In this document: piece after piece, positions 44,151 to 53,790 of the stretch
Layout: each line of letters begins with the position of its first letter
Numbering within the stretch: the first letter of the stretch is position 1
Assembly: GCF_011605345.1 (NCBI RefSeq)
Contig: NZ_JAAOXM010000017.1
Coordinates: 62,001-126,000 of the forward strand
DNA length: 64,000 bases
Origin: Burkholderia sp. D-99
GTDB lineage: Bacteria; Pseudomonadota; Gammaproteobacteria; Burkholderiales; Burkholderiaceae
Direction of reading: 5' to 3'
Made by a program: the position numbers and the translations under genes
Notes under the pieces: generated by a model
Database searches by the model: none
What the model saw: only the letters and a program-made list of their open reading frames with translations
Told to the model about the DNA's origin: nothing

Positions 44151-45395
44151 TCAGTGCGCGACGGCGGCAGCGCCGTGCTCGTCGATCAGGTGGCCCGTGT
44201 AGAAACGGTCGAGCGCGAACGGCGCGTTCAGCGGATGCGGTTCGTCGCGGGCGATCGTGTGCGCGAACACCCAGCCCGAGCCGGGCGTCGCCTTGAAGCC
44301 GCCGGTGCCCCAGCCGCAGTTGAAATAGAGGCCCTTCACGTCGGTCTTGGTGATGATCGGGCACGCGTCCGGCGACACGTCGACGATGCCGCCCCACTGG
44401 CGGTTCATCCGCACGCGCGAGAACACCGGGAACATCTCGACGATCGCCTGCAGCGTGCTTTCGATGATGTGGAAGCTGCCGCGCTGGCCGAAGCCCGTGT
44501 ACTGGTCGATGCCCGCGCCGATCACGAGGTCGCCCTTGTCGGACTGGCTGATGTACGCGTGCACCGCGTTCGACATGATCACCGAGTTGACGACCGGCTT
44601 GATCGGCTCGGACACCAGCGCCTGCAGCGGATGGCTTTCGATCGGCAGGCGCACGCCGGCCATGTCGGCGAGCGTCGTCGTGTTGCCGGCCGCGACCACC
44701 GCGACCTTCTTCGCCTTGATGAAACCCTTCACCGTATCGACGCCGACCACCGCGCCGCCTTCGCGGCGAATGCCCGTCACCTGGCAGTTCTGGATGATGT
44801 CGACACCCGCGCGATCCGCACCGCGCGCGAAGCCCCACGCCACCGCGTCGTGACGCGCCACGCCCGCGCGGCGCTGGATCGATGCGCCGAGCACCGGGTA
44901 GCGGCTGTTCAGGTTGATGGTCGGCTCGATTTCCTTGATCTGCGCGGGCGTCAGGAATTCCGCGTCGACGCCGTTCAGGCGGTTCGCGTTCACGCGGCGC
45001 TCGGTGTCACGCACGTCCTGCAGCGTGTGGGCCAGGTTCATCACGCCGCGCTGGCTGAACATCACGTTGTAGTTCAGGTCCTGCGACAGCCCTTCCCACA
45101 GCTTCATCGCCTTCTCGTACAGCGCGGCCGATTCGTCCCACAGATAGTTCGAGCGCACGATCGTCGTGTTGCGCGCGGTGTTGCCGCCGCCGATCCAGCC
45201 CTTCTCGAGGATCGCGACGTTCGTGATGCCATGCTCTTTCGCGAGGTAGTACGCGGTCGCGAGGCCGTGGCCGCCGCCGCCGACGATCACGACGTCGTAT
45301 TCCTTCTTCGGTTCCGGGCTCTTCCACTGCTTTTCCCAGTTCTCGTGGTACGAGAGGCCGTTGCGGAACAGGCTGAATATCGAGTAGCGGCTCAT
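44151..45395 (-). CDS. soxB: Sarcosine oxidase beta subunit
   Basis: A 414-residue FAD-dependent oxidase subunit. The dinucleotide motif GGGGHGLATAYYLA is at residues 39-52, and the RRAGVARHDAVAWGFARGA stretch contains His182, the expected site of covalent FMN attachment in heterotetrameric sarcosine oxidase. SPDACPIITKTDVKGLYFNCGWGTGGFKATPGSG is the C-terminal flavin signature. It binds and oxidises sarcosine and passes electrons to the FMN shared with soxA. It follows sdaA by 15 bp and starts the soxBDAG block. Confidence 0.95.
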   Translation of the reverse strand: MSRYSIFSLFRNGLSYHENWEKQWKSPEPKKEYDVVIVGGGGHGLATAYYLAKEHGITNVAILEKGWIGGGNTARNTTIVRSNYLWDESAALYEKAMKLWEGLSQDLNYNVMFSQRGVMNLAHTLQDVRDTERRVNANRLNGVDAEFLTPAQIKEIEPTINLNSRYPVLGASIQRRAGVARHDAVAWGFARGADRAGVDIIQNCQVTGIRREGGAVVGVDTVKGFIKAKKVAVVAAGNTTTLADMAGVRLPIESHPLQALVSEPIKPVVNSVIMSNAVHAYISQSDKGDLVIGAGIDQYTGFGQRGSFHIIESTLQAIVEMFPVFSRVRMNRQWGGIVDVSPDACPIITKTDVKGLYFNCGWGTGGFKATPGSGWVFAHTIARDEPHPLNAPFALDRFYTGHLIDEHGAAAVAH

Positions 45396-45410
45396 GTTAG
45401 TGATCCTTCG

Positions 45411-46796
<1,386 letters not shown>

Positions 46797-47099
46797 CTGG
46801 CTTCCTCTGGATGGGGACATACATCAAGTGACGTTGGGCACCAGTACATCAAAGCGTAAAATCGGCCGATAGAACAAAAACGGCATCGGCGTGGGACATC
46901 GCCGCCAAGCGCCACGCCGGCAGGCCGGAAAGTGCGTTTTGGCGATGGTTCGCGACGGAAAACCACAAGTCGGGCCGGAGCCGATCGGCGACGCTGGCTT
47001 CATCCGCGCCGCCCCGGCCGCGCCCGACCGCCGTACCCGCATCACCCGTATCAACAGACTGAGTGAGACCGCCCGCCCGGCGTGAAGAGATTGGCCGCG
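46797..47099. promoter_or_regulatory. Divergent control region with repeated TTGATGTA
   Basis: About 300 bp between sdaA and the AraC regulator. TACATCAA (TTGATGTA on the other strand) occurs at 46820-46827 and 46845-46852, 25 bp apart in the same orientation, just upstream of sdaA. AraC-family proteins bind such direct repeats, so this is a candidate site for the adjacent regulator. Confidence 0.5.
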
Positions 47100-48158
47100 A
47101 TGACACCTGACGTACCCGCTTCTCCCCTCGCAGAACCCGCGCCGCGCCGCATCCGCTTCGGCATCGTGCTGCTGCCGAACTTCACGCTGACGGCCTTCTC
47201 GGGCTTCGTCGACATGCTGCGGCTCTCGGCGGACGACGGCGACTACAGCAAGCCCGTGCGCTGCGCGTGGAGCGTGATCGGCGAGACGCTCGCGCCGGTG
47301 CGCGCGAGCTGCGGGATCCAGATCACGCCGTGGGAAACGTTCGACGCGGCCGAGCCGTTCGACTACGTGGTGGTGGTCGGCGGGCTGCTGCATTCGGGGC
47401 CGCAGGCGGGCCCCGAGACGCTCGACTTCATTCGCCGCGCGGCAGCCGGCGGCGCAACCGTCGTCGGCATCTGCACCGGCGTGTTCACGCTGATGCGCGC
47501 CGGCGTGCTCGACGGCTACCGCACCTGCGTGAGCTGGTTCCATTACTGGGATTTCATCGAGCGCTTTCCGGCCGCCGATCCCGACCTCCTGATCGCCGAC
47601 CGGCTGTTCGTGATCGACCGGCGCCGCATCACCTGTTCGGGCGGCCGCGCGTCGATCGACGTTGCCGCCGCGATCCTGCTGCGCCATTTCGATCACGCCA
47701 CGGTGCAGAAGGCGCTGCGCATCCTGCTGGTCGGCGAGATGCAGAAAGGCAATGCGCCGCAACCGCATCCGCCAGGCCTCGAGCCGGCGACGCACCCGAA
47801 GGTCAAGCGCGCGATTCTCCTGATGGAACAGCATGTCGGGCGGGCGCTGTCGCTCGACGAGCTCGCGAACAAGCTCGATTTGTCGACGCGGCAGCTCGAG
47901 CGGCTGTTCAAGGCCGAAACGGGCAAGAGCCCGCAGGCGTTCGCGAAGCAGGTGCGGCTGCGCACGGCCGCGTGGCTGCTGACGAGTTCCGACCGCACGG
48001 TGGCCGATATCGCGTCGAGCTGCGGGTTCGCCGATGCGTCGCACCTCGGGCGCGAGTTCCGCAAGCAGTTCGGTGTGCCGCCGGCGGCTTATCGGGAGCG
48101 CGGCGGGGAAGAAGTGGCGGCTGGCGGCGTGGATATCGTCGCGGAAGAAGACGCTTGA
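47100..48158 (+). CDS. GlxA family (AraC-type) regulator of sarcosine use
   Basis: A 352-residue regulator with a DJ-1/PfpI-like amidotransferase domain (about 18-190, including VVGICTGVFTLMRAGVLDG) that senses a ligand without catalysis, then a double HTH of the AraC type (about 225-330: LSLDELANKLDLSTRQLERLFKAETGKSP and VADIASSCGFADASHLGREFRKQFG). The plan matches GbdR, SouR and CdhR of pseudomonads, which activate glycine betaine, sarcosine and carnitine catabolism. Divergence from sdaA-soxBDAG-folB makes a SouR/GbdR-like activator the best reading. The ATG at 47100 has a purine-rich site upstream; a GTG at 47082 is an alternative. Confidence 0.9.
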   Translation: MTPDVPASPLAEPAPRRIRFGIVLLPNFTLTAFSGFVDMLRLSADDGDYSKPVRCAWSVIGETLAPVRASCGIQITPWETFDAAEPFDYVVVVGGLLHSGPQAGPETLDFIRRAAAGGATVVGICTGVFTLMRAGVLDGYRTCVSWFHYWDFIERFPAADPDLLIADRLFVIDRRRITCSGGRASIDVAAAILLRHFDHATVQKALRILLVGEMQKGNAPQPHPPGLEPATHPKVKRAILLMEQHVGRALSLDELANKLDLSTRQLERLFKAETGKSPQAFAKQVRLRTAAWLLTSSDRTVADIASSCGFADASHLGREFRKQFGVPPAAYRERGGEEVAAGGVDIVAEEDA

Positions 48159-48200
48159 GCGTAGGTGGGCGAGCGCTCACTGCCCTGCGATAGTGCCCCG

Positions 48201-49115
48201 TTACCGCTTGCCTGCCGGCCGCACGGCGAGACTTTCCTTTGCGATGTCGACGAATCGCGCCACCGGCAACAGGTCGAGTTCGGCCGGATAGACCAGATTG
48301 AGCGGCACGTGGAAGGTCGAAGCGTCATCCAGCGGACGGAATACGACGCTCCCCCGATGCAGCGATTGCGCGGAACGCGGCAGGATCGAAATGCCGAGTC
48401 CGGCCGCCACCATCGTGACCGCCGACAGCAAGCGGGGCACTTCTTCGACCGCGCGCGGGACGAACCCGGCTCGCCGGCAGGCCGCGAGCAGATCGTCCCA
48501 GATCCCCGGCCCTTCTGCCCGGCGATACATGATGAAGGGTTCGTCGGCAAGCGCGCCCAGTGCGATCGGCCGGGTTTCGCGCGCCAGCGGATGATGGGTC
48601 GGCAACGCGACCGACATTGCCTCTTCGGTCAACGTCAGTGCGCACAGCCCCGGATATCGAGACGGCCACGACCGAACGAATGCGACATCGACCGCGCGAG
48701 CGGCAACGGCATCGAGCAGGTCGCGCGTCGTATTCTCGTGCACCTCGAGCCGCACCTGCGGATAACAGGACCGGAACTGCTGGATGACGCGCGGTACGTC
48801 TTCATGCAACGACGCCGAACTGGTGTAACCGACTGAAATCCTGCCGAGTTCGCCACGATCGGCCTGCTGCGCGCGCAACACGGCAGCATTGGCCAGCGCC
48901 AGCAACGCACGCGCATCCTCCAGAAAAATCCTGCCGGCCGGATTGAGCCGGATGCTGCGGGCCGTGCGCTCGAACAACGACACATTCAGTTCCCGCTCCA
49001 GATCACGAATCTGCTGGCTGAGGGGCGGCTGCTGGATGCCGAGCCGCTCCGCCGCGCGCGTGATGTGCTCCTCCTCGGCCACCGCCACGAAATAACGCAG
49101 ATGACGCAATTCCAT
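48201..49115 (-). CDS. LysR family transcriptional regulator (BenM/CatM-like)
   Basis: A 304-residue LysR regulator starting MELRHLRYFVAVAEEEHITR, with the HTH AAERLGIQQPPLSQQIRDLE. The effector domain begins with GELGRISVGYTSSASLHEDVP. This N-terminus and domain are typical of the BenM/CatM/HcaR subgroup. GGGAGG lies 6 bases upstream of the ATG. It is divergent from the remains of a TauD-type dioxygenase, so its original target may be lost. A 16-bp AT-only-flanked palindrome lies just upstream of its start. Confidence 0.9.
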   Translation of the reverse strand: MELRHLRYFVAVAEEEHITRAAERLGIQQPPLSQQIRDLERELNVSLFERTARSIRLNPAGRIFLEDARALLALANAAVLRAQQADRGELGRISVGYTSSASLHEDVPRVIQQFRSCYPQVRLEVHENTTRDLLDAVAARAVDVAFVRSWPSRYPGLCALTLTEEAMSVALPTHHPLARETRPIALGALADEPFIMYRRAEGPGIWDDLLAACRRAGFVPRAVEEVPRLLSAVTMVAAGLGISILPRSAQSLHRGSVVFRPLDDASTFHVPLNLVYPAELDLLPVARFVDIAKESLAVRPAGKR

Positions 49116-49137
49116 TCCGCCTCCCGAGCATACAAAA

Positions 49138-49153
49138 TTTATATGCATATAAA
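49138..49153. promoter_or_regulatory. 16-bp AT-rich palindrome before the LysR gene
   Basis: TTTATATGCATATAAA is fully self-complementary and starts 23 bases before the LysR start codon. The position suits autoregulation, or the palindrome may overlap the promoter -10 region. Confidence 0.45.
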
Positions 49154-49264
49154 ACCAAGCGGATATTTTACATTGCAAGTCGTCAAATATAAGATGACCG
49201 TGAATGTTCAGATGTAAACAAGCCAGATTTTCGTTATGCCGTTTCACAAATCGAGGTTCAACAC

Positions 49265-49510
49265 GTGGCTACGCGAATAATCCCGGCGGTCAAGCGCAGG
49301 TTGACTGGAGTCGAATACCAGTCGGGGGGACGGGTGCGTGGCAACCGGACTCAAGCGGAATCCCCATCGCATCATCGCCATACACAGGTCGATCCCGACT
49401 CCCCGGCAATCGACCTTTGCGCGGTCGTCCTGATATTTATGCTGATGGTTGGGATCTACGCGTGGTTCAGAACCGGATGGGCATTGACCGGAATAATGAT
49501 CATGTTCTGA
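49265..49510 (+). CDS. Possible small membrane protein or gene remnant
   Basis: An 81-codon frame starting GTG with GAGG 8 bases upstream. The first 48 residues are polar, and the rest (CAVVLIFMLMVGIYAWF, then GWALTGIMIMF) would span a membrane once or twice. It has no family match and lies between a LysR gene and a dioxygenase remnant in an AT-rich stretch. It could be the tail of a lost transporter or a chance frame. Confidence 0.25.
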   Translation: MATRIIPAVKRRLTGVEYQSGGRVRGNRTQAESPSHHRHTQVDPDSPAIDLCAVVLIFMLMVGIYAWFRTGWALTGIMIMF

Positions 49511-49579
49511 TCGGAAATGCATGCATATCGTCGTTTTTAAAAACGTCCATAAAGCTGCATTTCAGAATCGGGGTATTTC

Positions 49580-49843
49580 ATGAAGATCATGCCCGGCACC
49601 GGAAACCTCGGTGCACGAGTCGACGCTGTCGATCTAAGCCGGCCACTCGATGAACCAGAGATTGCCGCGATCAGGACAAATCTGGGCCGGTACGGGGTAC
49701 TGTGCTTTCCCGGACAACATCTCGACGCACTTCAACTCAAACGCTTTTCCGCCCGCTTCGGGACCCTCGTCCTGAGCCACCCCGGGCAGGTCGCGTGGCA
49801 AATCTGCGACCATAAGATCCGACCTCTCCTCAACGACGCCTGA
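49580..49843 (+). pseudogene. N-terminal remnant of a TauD/TfdA dioxygenase
   Basis: The first 62 residues (GARVDAVDLSRPLDEPEIAA, then YGVLCFPGQHLDALQLKRFSARFG) match the N-terminus of Fe(II)/2-oxoglutarate dioxygenases of the taurine/2,4-D type. The reading frame then leaves the family (PGQVAWQICDHKIRPLLNDA) and stops at 87 residues, against about 280-300 for a complete enzyme. The metal-binding His-x-Asp and distal His are therefore missing. It looks like a deletion remnant. The divergent LysR gene may once have controlled it. Confidence 0.7.
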
Positions 49844-50056
49844 CCGTGCGTGGTCCGGCGCGCCCATGCACCGGCCCCCAATCCGCTCGTTTCCAACCGA
49901 ACGCAATATCAACCGGATCACGTGAAATTAACCTTAATTGGAACCGGTTTCAATCAATTTTACCGACGTTCACTCCCGTTATCCGAGGGTTATCCCGGAT
50001 GCCTCGTTGCACTCAAATTTGTATGATGACCACATAACCTGACAAACCAGAGCACC

Positions 50057-50761
50057 ATGTTCGAGAAAATTCCCGCCCGTGCGATGAGCGATCACGTCGC
50101 GCAGCAGTTGCTCAAGCAGATCGAAGTCGGCAGTTTCTCCGCCACCGGCAAGCTGCCGACCGAAGCCGTGCTCGCGCAGGAATTCGGCGTGAGCCGCACC
50201 GTGATCCGCGAGGCGATCTCGCGGCTGAAGAACGAAGGCGTGGTCGAGCCGCGCCAGGGCAGCGGCGTATTCGTGAACCAGCACGGCGCGATCCGGCCGC
50301 TGCGGATCGACTACGCGGAAGCGGTCGAGGCCACCTCGCTGCCGCACCTGCTCGCGGTGCGCCGCGCGATCGAGGCCGAGGTCGCGGCCGAAGCGGCCCT
50401 GCATCACACCGATGAAGACATGGCCGACATCGACGATGCGCTGCGCAAAATCGACGACGCAGTGGCCGAAGGGCGCGACGGCGTCGCGGAAGATGTCGCG
50501 TTCCACCGCACGATCGCGGCCGTCACCGGCAACCCGTATTTCCTGAAGACGCTGCAGTTCCTGAACCAGTACCTCGAAGCCGGTGTGAAAGTCACGCGGC
50601 GCAACGAGGCGACACGCGAGGACTTTTCGCGCCAGGTGCGCGAGGAACACGCGGCGATCGCCGACGCGATCCGCGCGCGCGACCCGATGGCCGCACGCAA
50701 CGCGGCGCGCACGCACATGTACAACGCCGCTCGCCGTCTCGCGGAAGCCGGCATCTGCTGA
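50057..50761 (+). CDS. FadR-type GntR family regulator
   Basis: A 234-residue regulator. The winged HTH is at about 8-75 (GKLPTEAVLAQEFGVSRTVIREAISRLKNEGVVEPRQGSGVFV) and the FCD ligand domain at about 95-225, with DVAFHRTIAAVTGNPYF and EEHAAIADAIRARD carrying the Asp and His residues that usually bind a metal and carboxylate. It starts the C4 sugar-acid cluster and should respond to a tetronate or a phosphorylated intermediate. An imperfect TATG-N7-CATA repeat lies about 30 bp upstream of the start and may be its site. Confidence 0.92.
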   Translation: MFEKIPARAMSDHVAQQLLKQIEVGSFSATGKLPTEAVLAQEFGVSRTVIREAISRLKNEGVVEPRQGSGVFVNQHGAIRPLRIDYAEAVEATSLPHLLAVRRAIEAEVAAEAALHHTDEDMADIDDALRKIDDAVAEGRDGVAEDVAFHRTIAAVTGNPYFLKTLQFLNQYLEAGVKVTRRNEATREDFSRQVREEHAAIADAIRARDPMAARNAARTHMYNAARRLAEAGIC

Positions 50762-50831
50762 AGCCCGCTGCCGCGGCCAATGCCGGCGCCGCCGCTGTCA
50801 CGAACCTCTCCCGAATCGATCAAGGTTGACC

Positions 50832-51722
50832 ATGTCACGAAATGTTGGAGTCATCGGCCTCGGCGCGATGGGCCTCGGCGTCGCACGCTCGCTGCTGCGC
50901 GCCGGCCTGCGCGTGCACGCCTGCGACGTGCGCGACACCGTGCTGCAGGCGTTCGCCGCCGAAGGCGGCATCGCCTGCGCGACGCCCGCCGAACTCGGCG
51001 CGCAGTGCGACGTCGTCGTCACGCTCGTCGTCAATGCCGCGCAGACCGAAACGGTGCTGTTCGGCGAGCACGGCGCGGTCGCGGCGATGAAGCCGGGCGG
51101 CGTCGTGATCGCGAGTGCGACGGTTGCGCCCGAGTTCGCGGTGGCGCTCGGCGCACGCATCGAGGCCGCCGGCCTGCAGATGCTCGATGCGCCCGTGTCC
51201 GGCGGCGCAGCGCGTGCGGCCTCCGGCGAAATGACGATGATGACGTCGGGCCCGGCCGCCGCATACGCGGGCTGCGAGGACGTGCTCGCCGCGATCGCCG
51301 GCAAGGTCTATCGCCTGGGCGACGCGCACGGCATCGGCTCGAAGGTGAAGATCATCAATCAGTTGCTGGCCGGCGTGCACATCGCCGCAGCGGCCGAGGC
51401 GATGGCGCTGGGCCTGCGCGAAGGCGTGGACGCCGACGCGCTGTACGACGTGATCACGCACAGCGCCGGCAATTCGTGGATGTTCGAGAACCGCGTACCG
51501 CACATCCTGAACGGCGACTACACGCCGCTGTCGGCCGTCGACATCTTCGTGAAGGATCTCGGCCTCGTGCTCGATACCGCGCGCCGCAGCAAGTTCCCGC
51601 TGCCGCTGTCGGCCACCGCGCACCAGATGTTCATGAGCGCGTCGAGCGCCGGCCACGGCGGCGAGGATGATTCCGCCGTGATCAAGACTTTCCCCGGCAT
51701 CACGCTGCCGCCTGCCCGCTGA
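50832..51722 (+). CDS. ltnD: L-threonate dehydrogenase
   Basis: A 296-residue beta-hydroxyacid dehydrogenase. VIGLGAMGLGVARSLLRAG (residues 7-25) binds NAD+, LDAPVSGGAARAASGEMTMM is the substrate-binding signature, and GSKVKIINQLLAG holds the catalytic Lys. LtnD oxidises L-threonate to 2-oxo-tetronate. The next genes (otnK, otnC, otnI) are its established pathway partners, which makes this assignment stronger than family membership alone. AAGG precedes the ATG; an in-frame TTG two codons earlier is not preferred. Confidence 0.92.
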   Translation: MSRNVGVIGLGAMGLGVARSLLRAGLRVHACDVRDTVLQAFAAEGGIACATPAELGAQCDVVVTLVVNAAQTETVLFGEHGAVAAMKPGGVVIASATVAPEFAVALGARIEAAGLQMLDAPVSGGAARAASGEMTMMTSGPAAAYAGCEDVLAAIAGKVYRLGDAHGIGSKVKIINQLLAGVHIAAAAEAMALGLREGVDADALYDVITHSAGNSWMFENRVPHILNGDYTPLSAVDIFVKDLGLVLDTARRSKFPLPLSATAHQMFMSASSAGHGGEDDSAVIKTFPGITLPPAR

Positions 51723-51741
51723 TTCGAACGACGTTCCTGCC

Positions 51742-53043
51742 ATGACCGCTTCCGCTTCCCGTCCCCTGCTCGGCTGCATCGCCGACGATTTCACCGGCGC
51801 GACCGATCTCGCGAACATGCTCGTCAAGAGCGGCATGCGCACCGTGCAGACGATCGGCGTGCCCGCCGACGGCGCCGCAGCCGGCAACACGCTCGACGCG
51901 GACGCGATCGTCGTCGCGCTGAAGTCGCGCACGATCCCCGCCGCCGACGCCGTCGCGCAATCGCTCGCCGCGTACGAATGGCTGCGCGCGCAAGGCTGCC
52001 GGCAATTTTTCTTCAAGTACTGCTCGACGTTCGACTCGACCGACGCAGGCAACATCGGGCCCGTCGCCGATGCGCTGCTCGATGCGGCCGGCGGCGGCTT
52101 CACGATCGCGTGCCCGGCGTTCCCCGAGAACGGCCGCACGATCTATCGCGGCCACCTGTTCGTCGGCGACGTGCTGCTGAACGAATCGGGGATGGAGAAC
52201 CATCCGCTCACGCCGATGAAGGACGCGAACCTCGTGCGCGTACTGCAGCGGCAAACGAAGTCGCCCGTCGGCCTGATCCGCTACGACACGATCGCGCTGG
52301 GCGCGGCCGCCGTGCGCACGCGGATCGACCAGCTGCGCGCGGAAGGCGCGCGCTTCGCAATCGCCGACGCGCTGTCGGACCGTGACCTCTACGTGCTCGG
52401 CGAAGCCTGCGCGGGCCTGCCGCTCGTCACCGGCGGCTCGGGCATCGCGCTCGGCCTGCCCGCGAATTTCCGCCGCGCGGAGCAACTGCCCGAACGCGAC
52501 AACGCGGCGTCGCTGCCGCGCATCGACGGCCTGTCGGCTGTGCTCGCCGGCAGCGCGTCGAAGGCCACCAACGCGCAGGTCGCCGCATGGCGCGCGACGC
52601 GGCCGAGCTTCCGCATCGATCCGCTTGCGGCGTCGCGTGGCGAACCCGTCGTCGACCAGGCGCTCGCCTTTGCGCGCTCGCACCTGCCGCAACCCGTGCT
52701 GATCTATGCGACCGCGACGCCCGACGAAGTGAAGGCCGTGCAGCAAACGCTCGGCGTCGAAGCGGCCGGCCATCTCGTCGAAACCACGCTCGCGGCGATC
52801 GCGCGCGGCCTGCGCGAACTAGGCGTGCACAAGTTCGTCGTCGCAGGCGGCGAAACGTCCGGCGCAGTCGTGCAGGCGCTCGACGTGAAGTCGCTGCAGA
52901 TCGGCGCGCAGATCGATCCGGGCGTGCCGGCGACGGCCACCATCGACGCGCAGCCGCTCGGCCTCGCGCTGAAGTCCGGCAACTTCGGCACGACGGACTT
53001 TTTCGACAAGGCGCTGCGCGCGCTGGACGGAGCCGCACGATGA
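51742..53043 (+). CDS. otnK: 3-oxo-tetronate kinase
   Basis: A 433-residue four-carbon acid sugar kinase (DUF1537 family). The N-terminal domain begins LLGCIADDFTGATDLANMLVKSG, with substrate residues Asp15-16, and FFFKYCSTFDSTDAGNIGPVADAL. The C-terminal nucleotide domain contains VVAGGETSGAVVQAL. OtnK phosphorylates 3-oxo-tetronate at C4 with ATP. It overlaps otnC by four bases (ATGA). Confidence 0.93.
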   Translation: MTASASRPLLGCIADDFTGATDLANMLVKSGMRTVQTIGVPADGAAAGNTLDADAIVVALKSRTIPAADAVAQSLAAYEWLRAQGCRQFFFKYCSTFDSTDAGNIGPVADALLDAAGGGFTIACPAFPENGRTIYRGHLFVGDVLLNESGMENHPLTPMKDANLVRVLQRQTKSPVGLIRYDTIALGAAAVRTRIDQLRAEGARFAIADALSDRDLYVLGEACAGLPLVTGGSGIALGLPANFRRAEQLPERDNAASLPRIDGLSAVLAGSASKATNAQVAAWRATRPSFRIDPLAASRGEPVVDQALAFARSHLPQPVLIYATATPDEVKAVQQTLGVEAAGHLVETTLAAIARGLRELGVHKFVVAGGETSGAVVQALDVKSLQIGAQIDPGVPATATIDAQPLGLALKSGNFGTTDFFDKALRALDGAAR

Positions 53044-53678
53044 GCGACGAAGCGAAACTGCGCGAAGAGATCTGCGTCGTCGGCGCGAGCCTGTACGCGC
53101 GCGGCCACGCAGTCGGGAGCGCCGGCAACATCAGCGCGCGGCTGCCCGACGGCTGGCTGATCACGCCGACCGACGCGTGCCTCGGCCGGCTCGACCCGAA
53201 CGACATCGCGAAGGTCGGCACGGACGGCCAGCCCGTATCGGGCGGCAAGCCGTCGAAGACGCTCGCCCTGCATCGCGGCATCTACGCACGCAATGCCGAA
53301 GCGAACGGCGTCGTCCACACGCATTCGACGCATCTCGTCGCACTGACGCTTGCGGGCGTGTGGCGCGACACCGACGTGCTGCCGCCGATCACGCCGTACT
53401 ACGTGATGAAGGTCGGCCACATTCCGCTGATCCGCTACCGCCGCCCCGGCGATCCGGGCGTCGCGGCCGAAGTGGCGGCGCTCGCCGACCAGGTGCGCGG
53501 CGTGCTGCTCGACCGCCTCGGCCCGGTGATGTGGGGAGCGTCGGTGTCGCACGCGTCGTATGCGCTCGAAGAACTCGAGGAAACGGCGCGGCTGTGGCTG
53601 ATGACGAACCCGAAACCCGAACCGCTCGACGACGCCGCGATCGACGAATTGCGCGTGAGCTTCGGCGCGCGCTGGTAA
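53040..53678 (+). CDS. otnC: 3-oxo-tetronate 4-phosphate decarboxylase
   Basis: A 212-residue class II aldolase/adducin-fold enzyme. AVGSAGNISARLPDGWLITPTDACLGRL and GVVHTHSTHLVALTL contain the phosphate-binding and zinc-binding (His-x-His) motifs; a later SVSHASYALEELEETARL supplies a third His. OtnC decarboxylates 3-oxo-tetronate 4-phosphate to dihydroxyacetone phosphate. Its start overlaps the otnK stop. Confidence 0.92.
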   Translation: MSDEAKLREEICVVGASLYARGHAVGSAGNISARLPDGWLITPTDACLGRLDPNDIAKVGTDGQPVSGGKPSKTLALHRGIYARNAEANGVVHTHSTHLVALTLAGVWRDTDVLPPITPYYVMKVGHIPLIRYRRPGDPGVAAEVAALADQVRGVLLDRLGPVMWGASVSHASYALEELEETARLWLMTNPKPEPLDDAAIDELRVSFGARW

Positions 53679-53790
53679 CGACGCGCCACGCAACGATTTC
53701 CATGCCCGCCGTGTGCGCGGGCCCTTCCGTCAGCACACACATGATCCGGCGGCGGTCGCGCCGCCGGCAGACAACACCCTGGAGACGACG

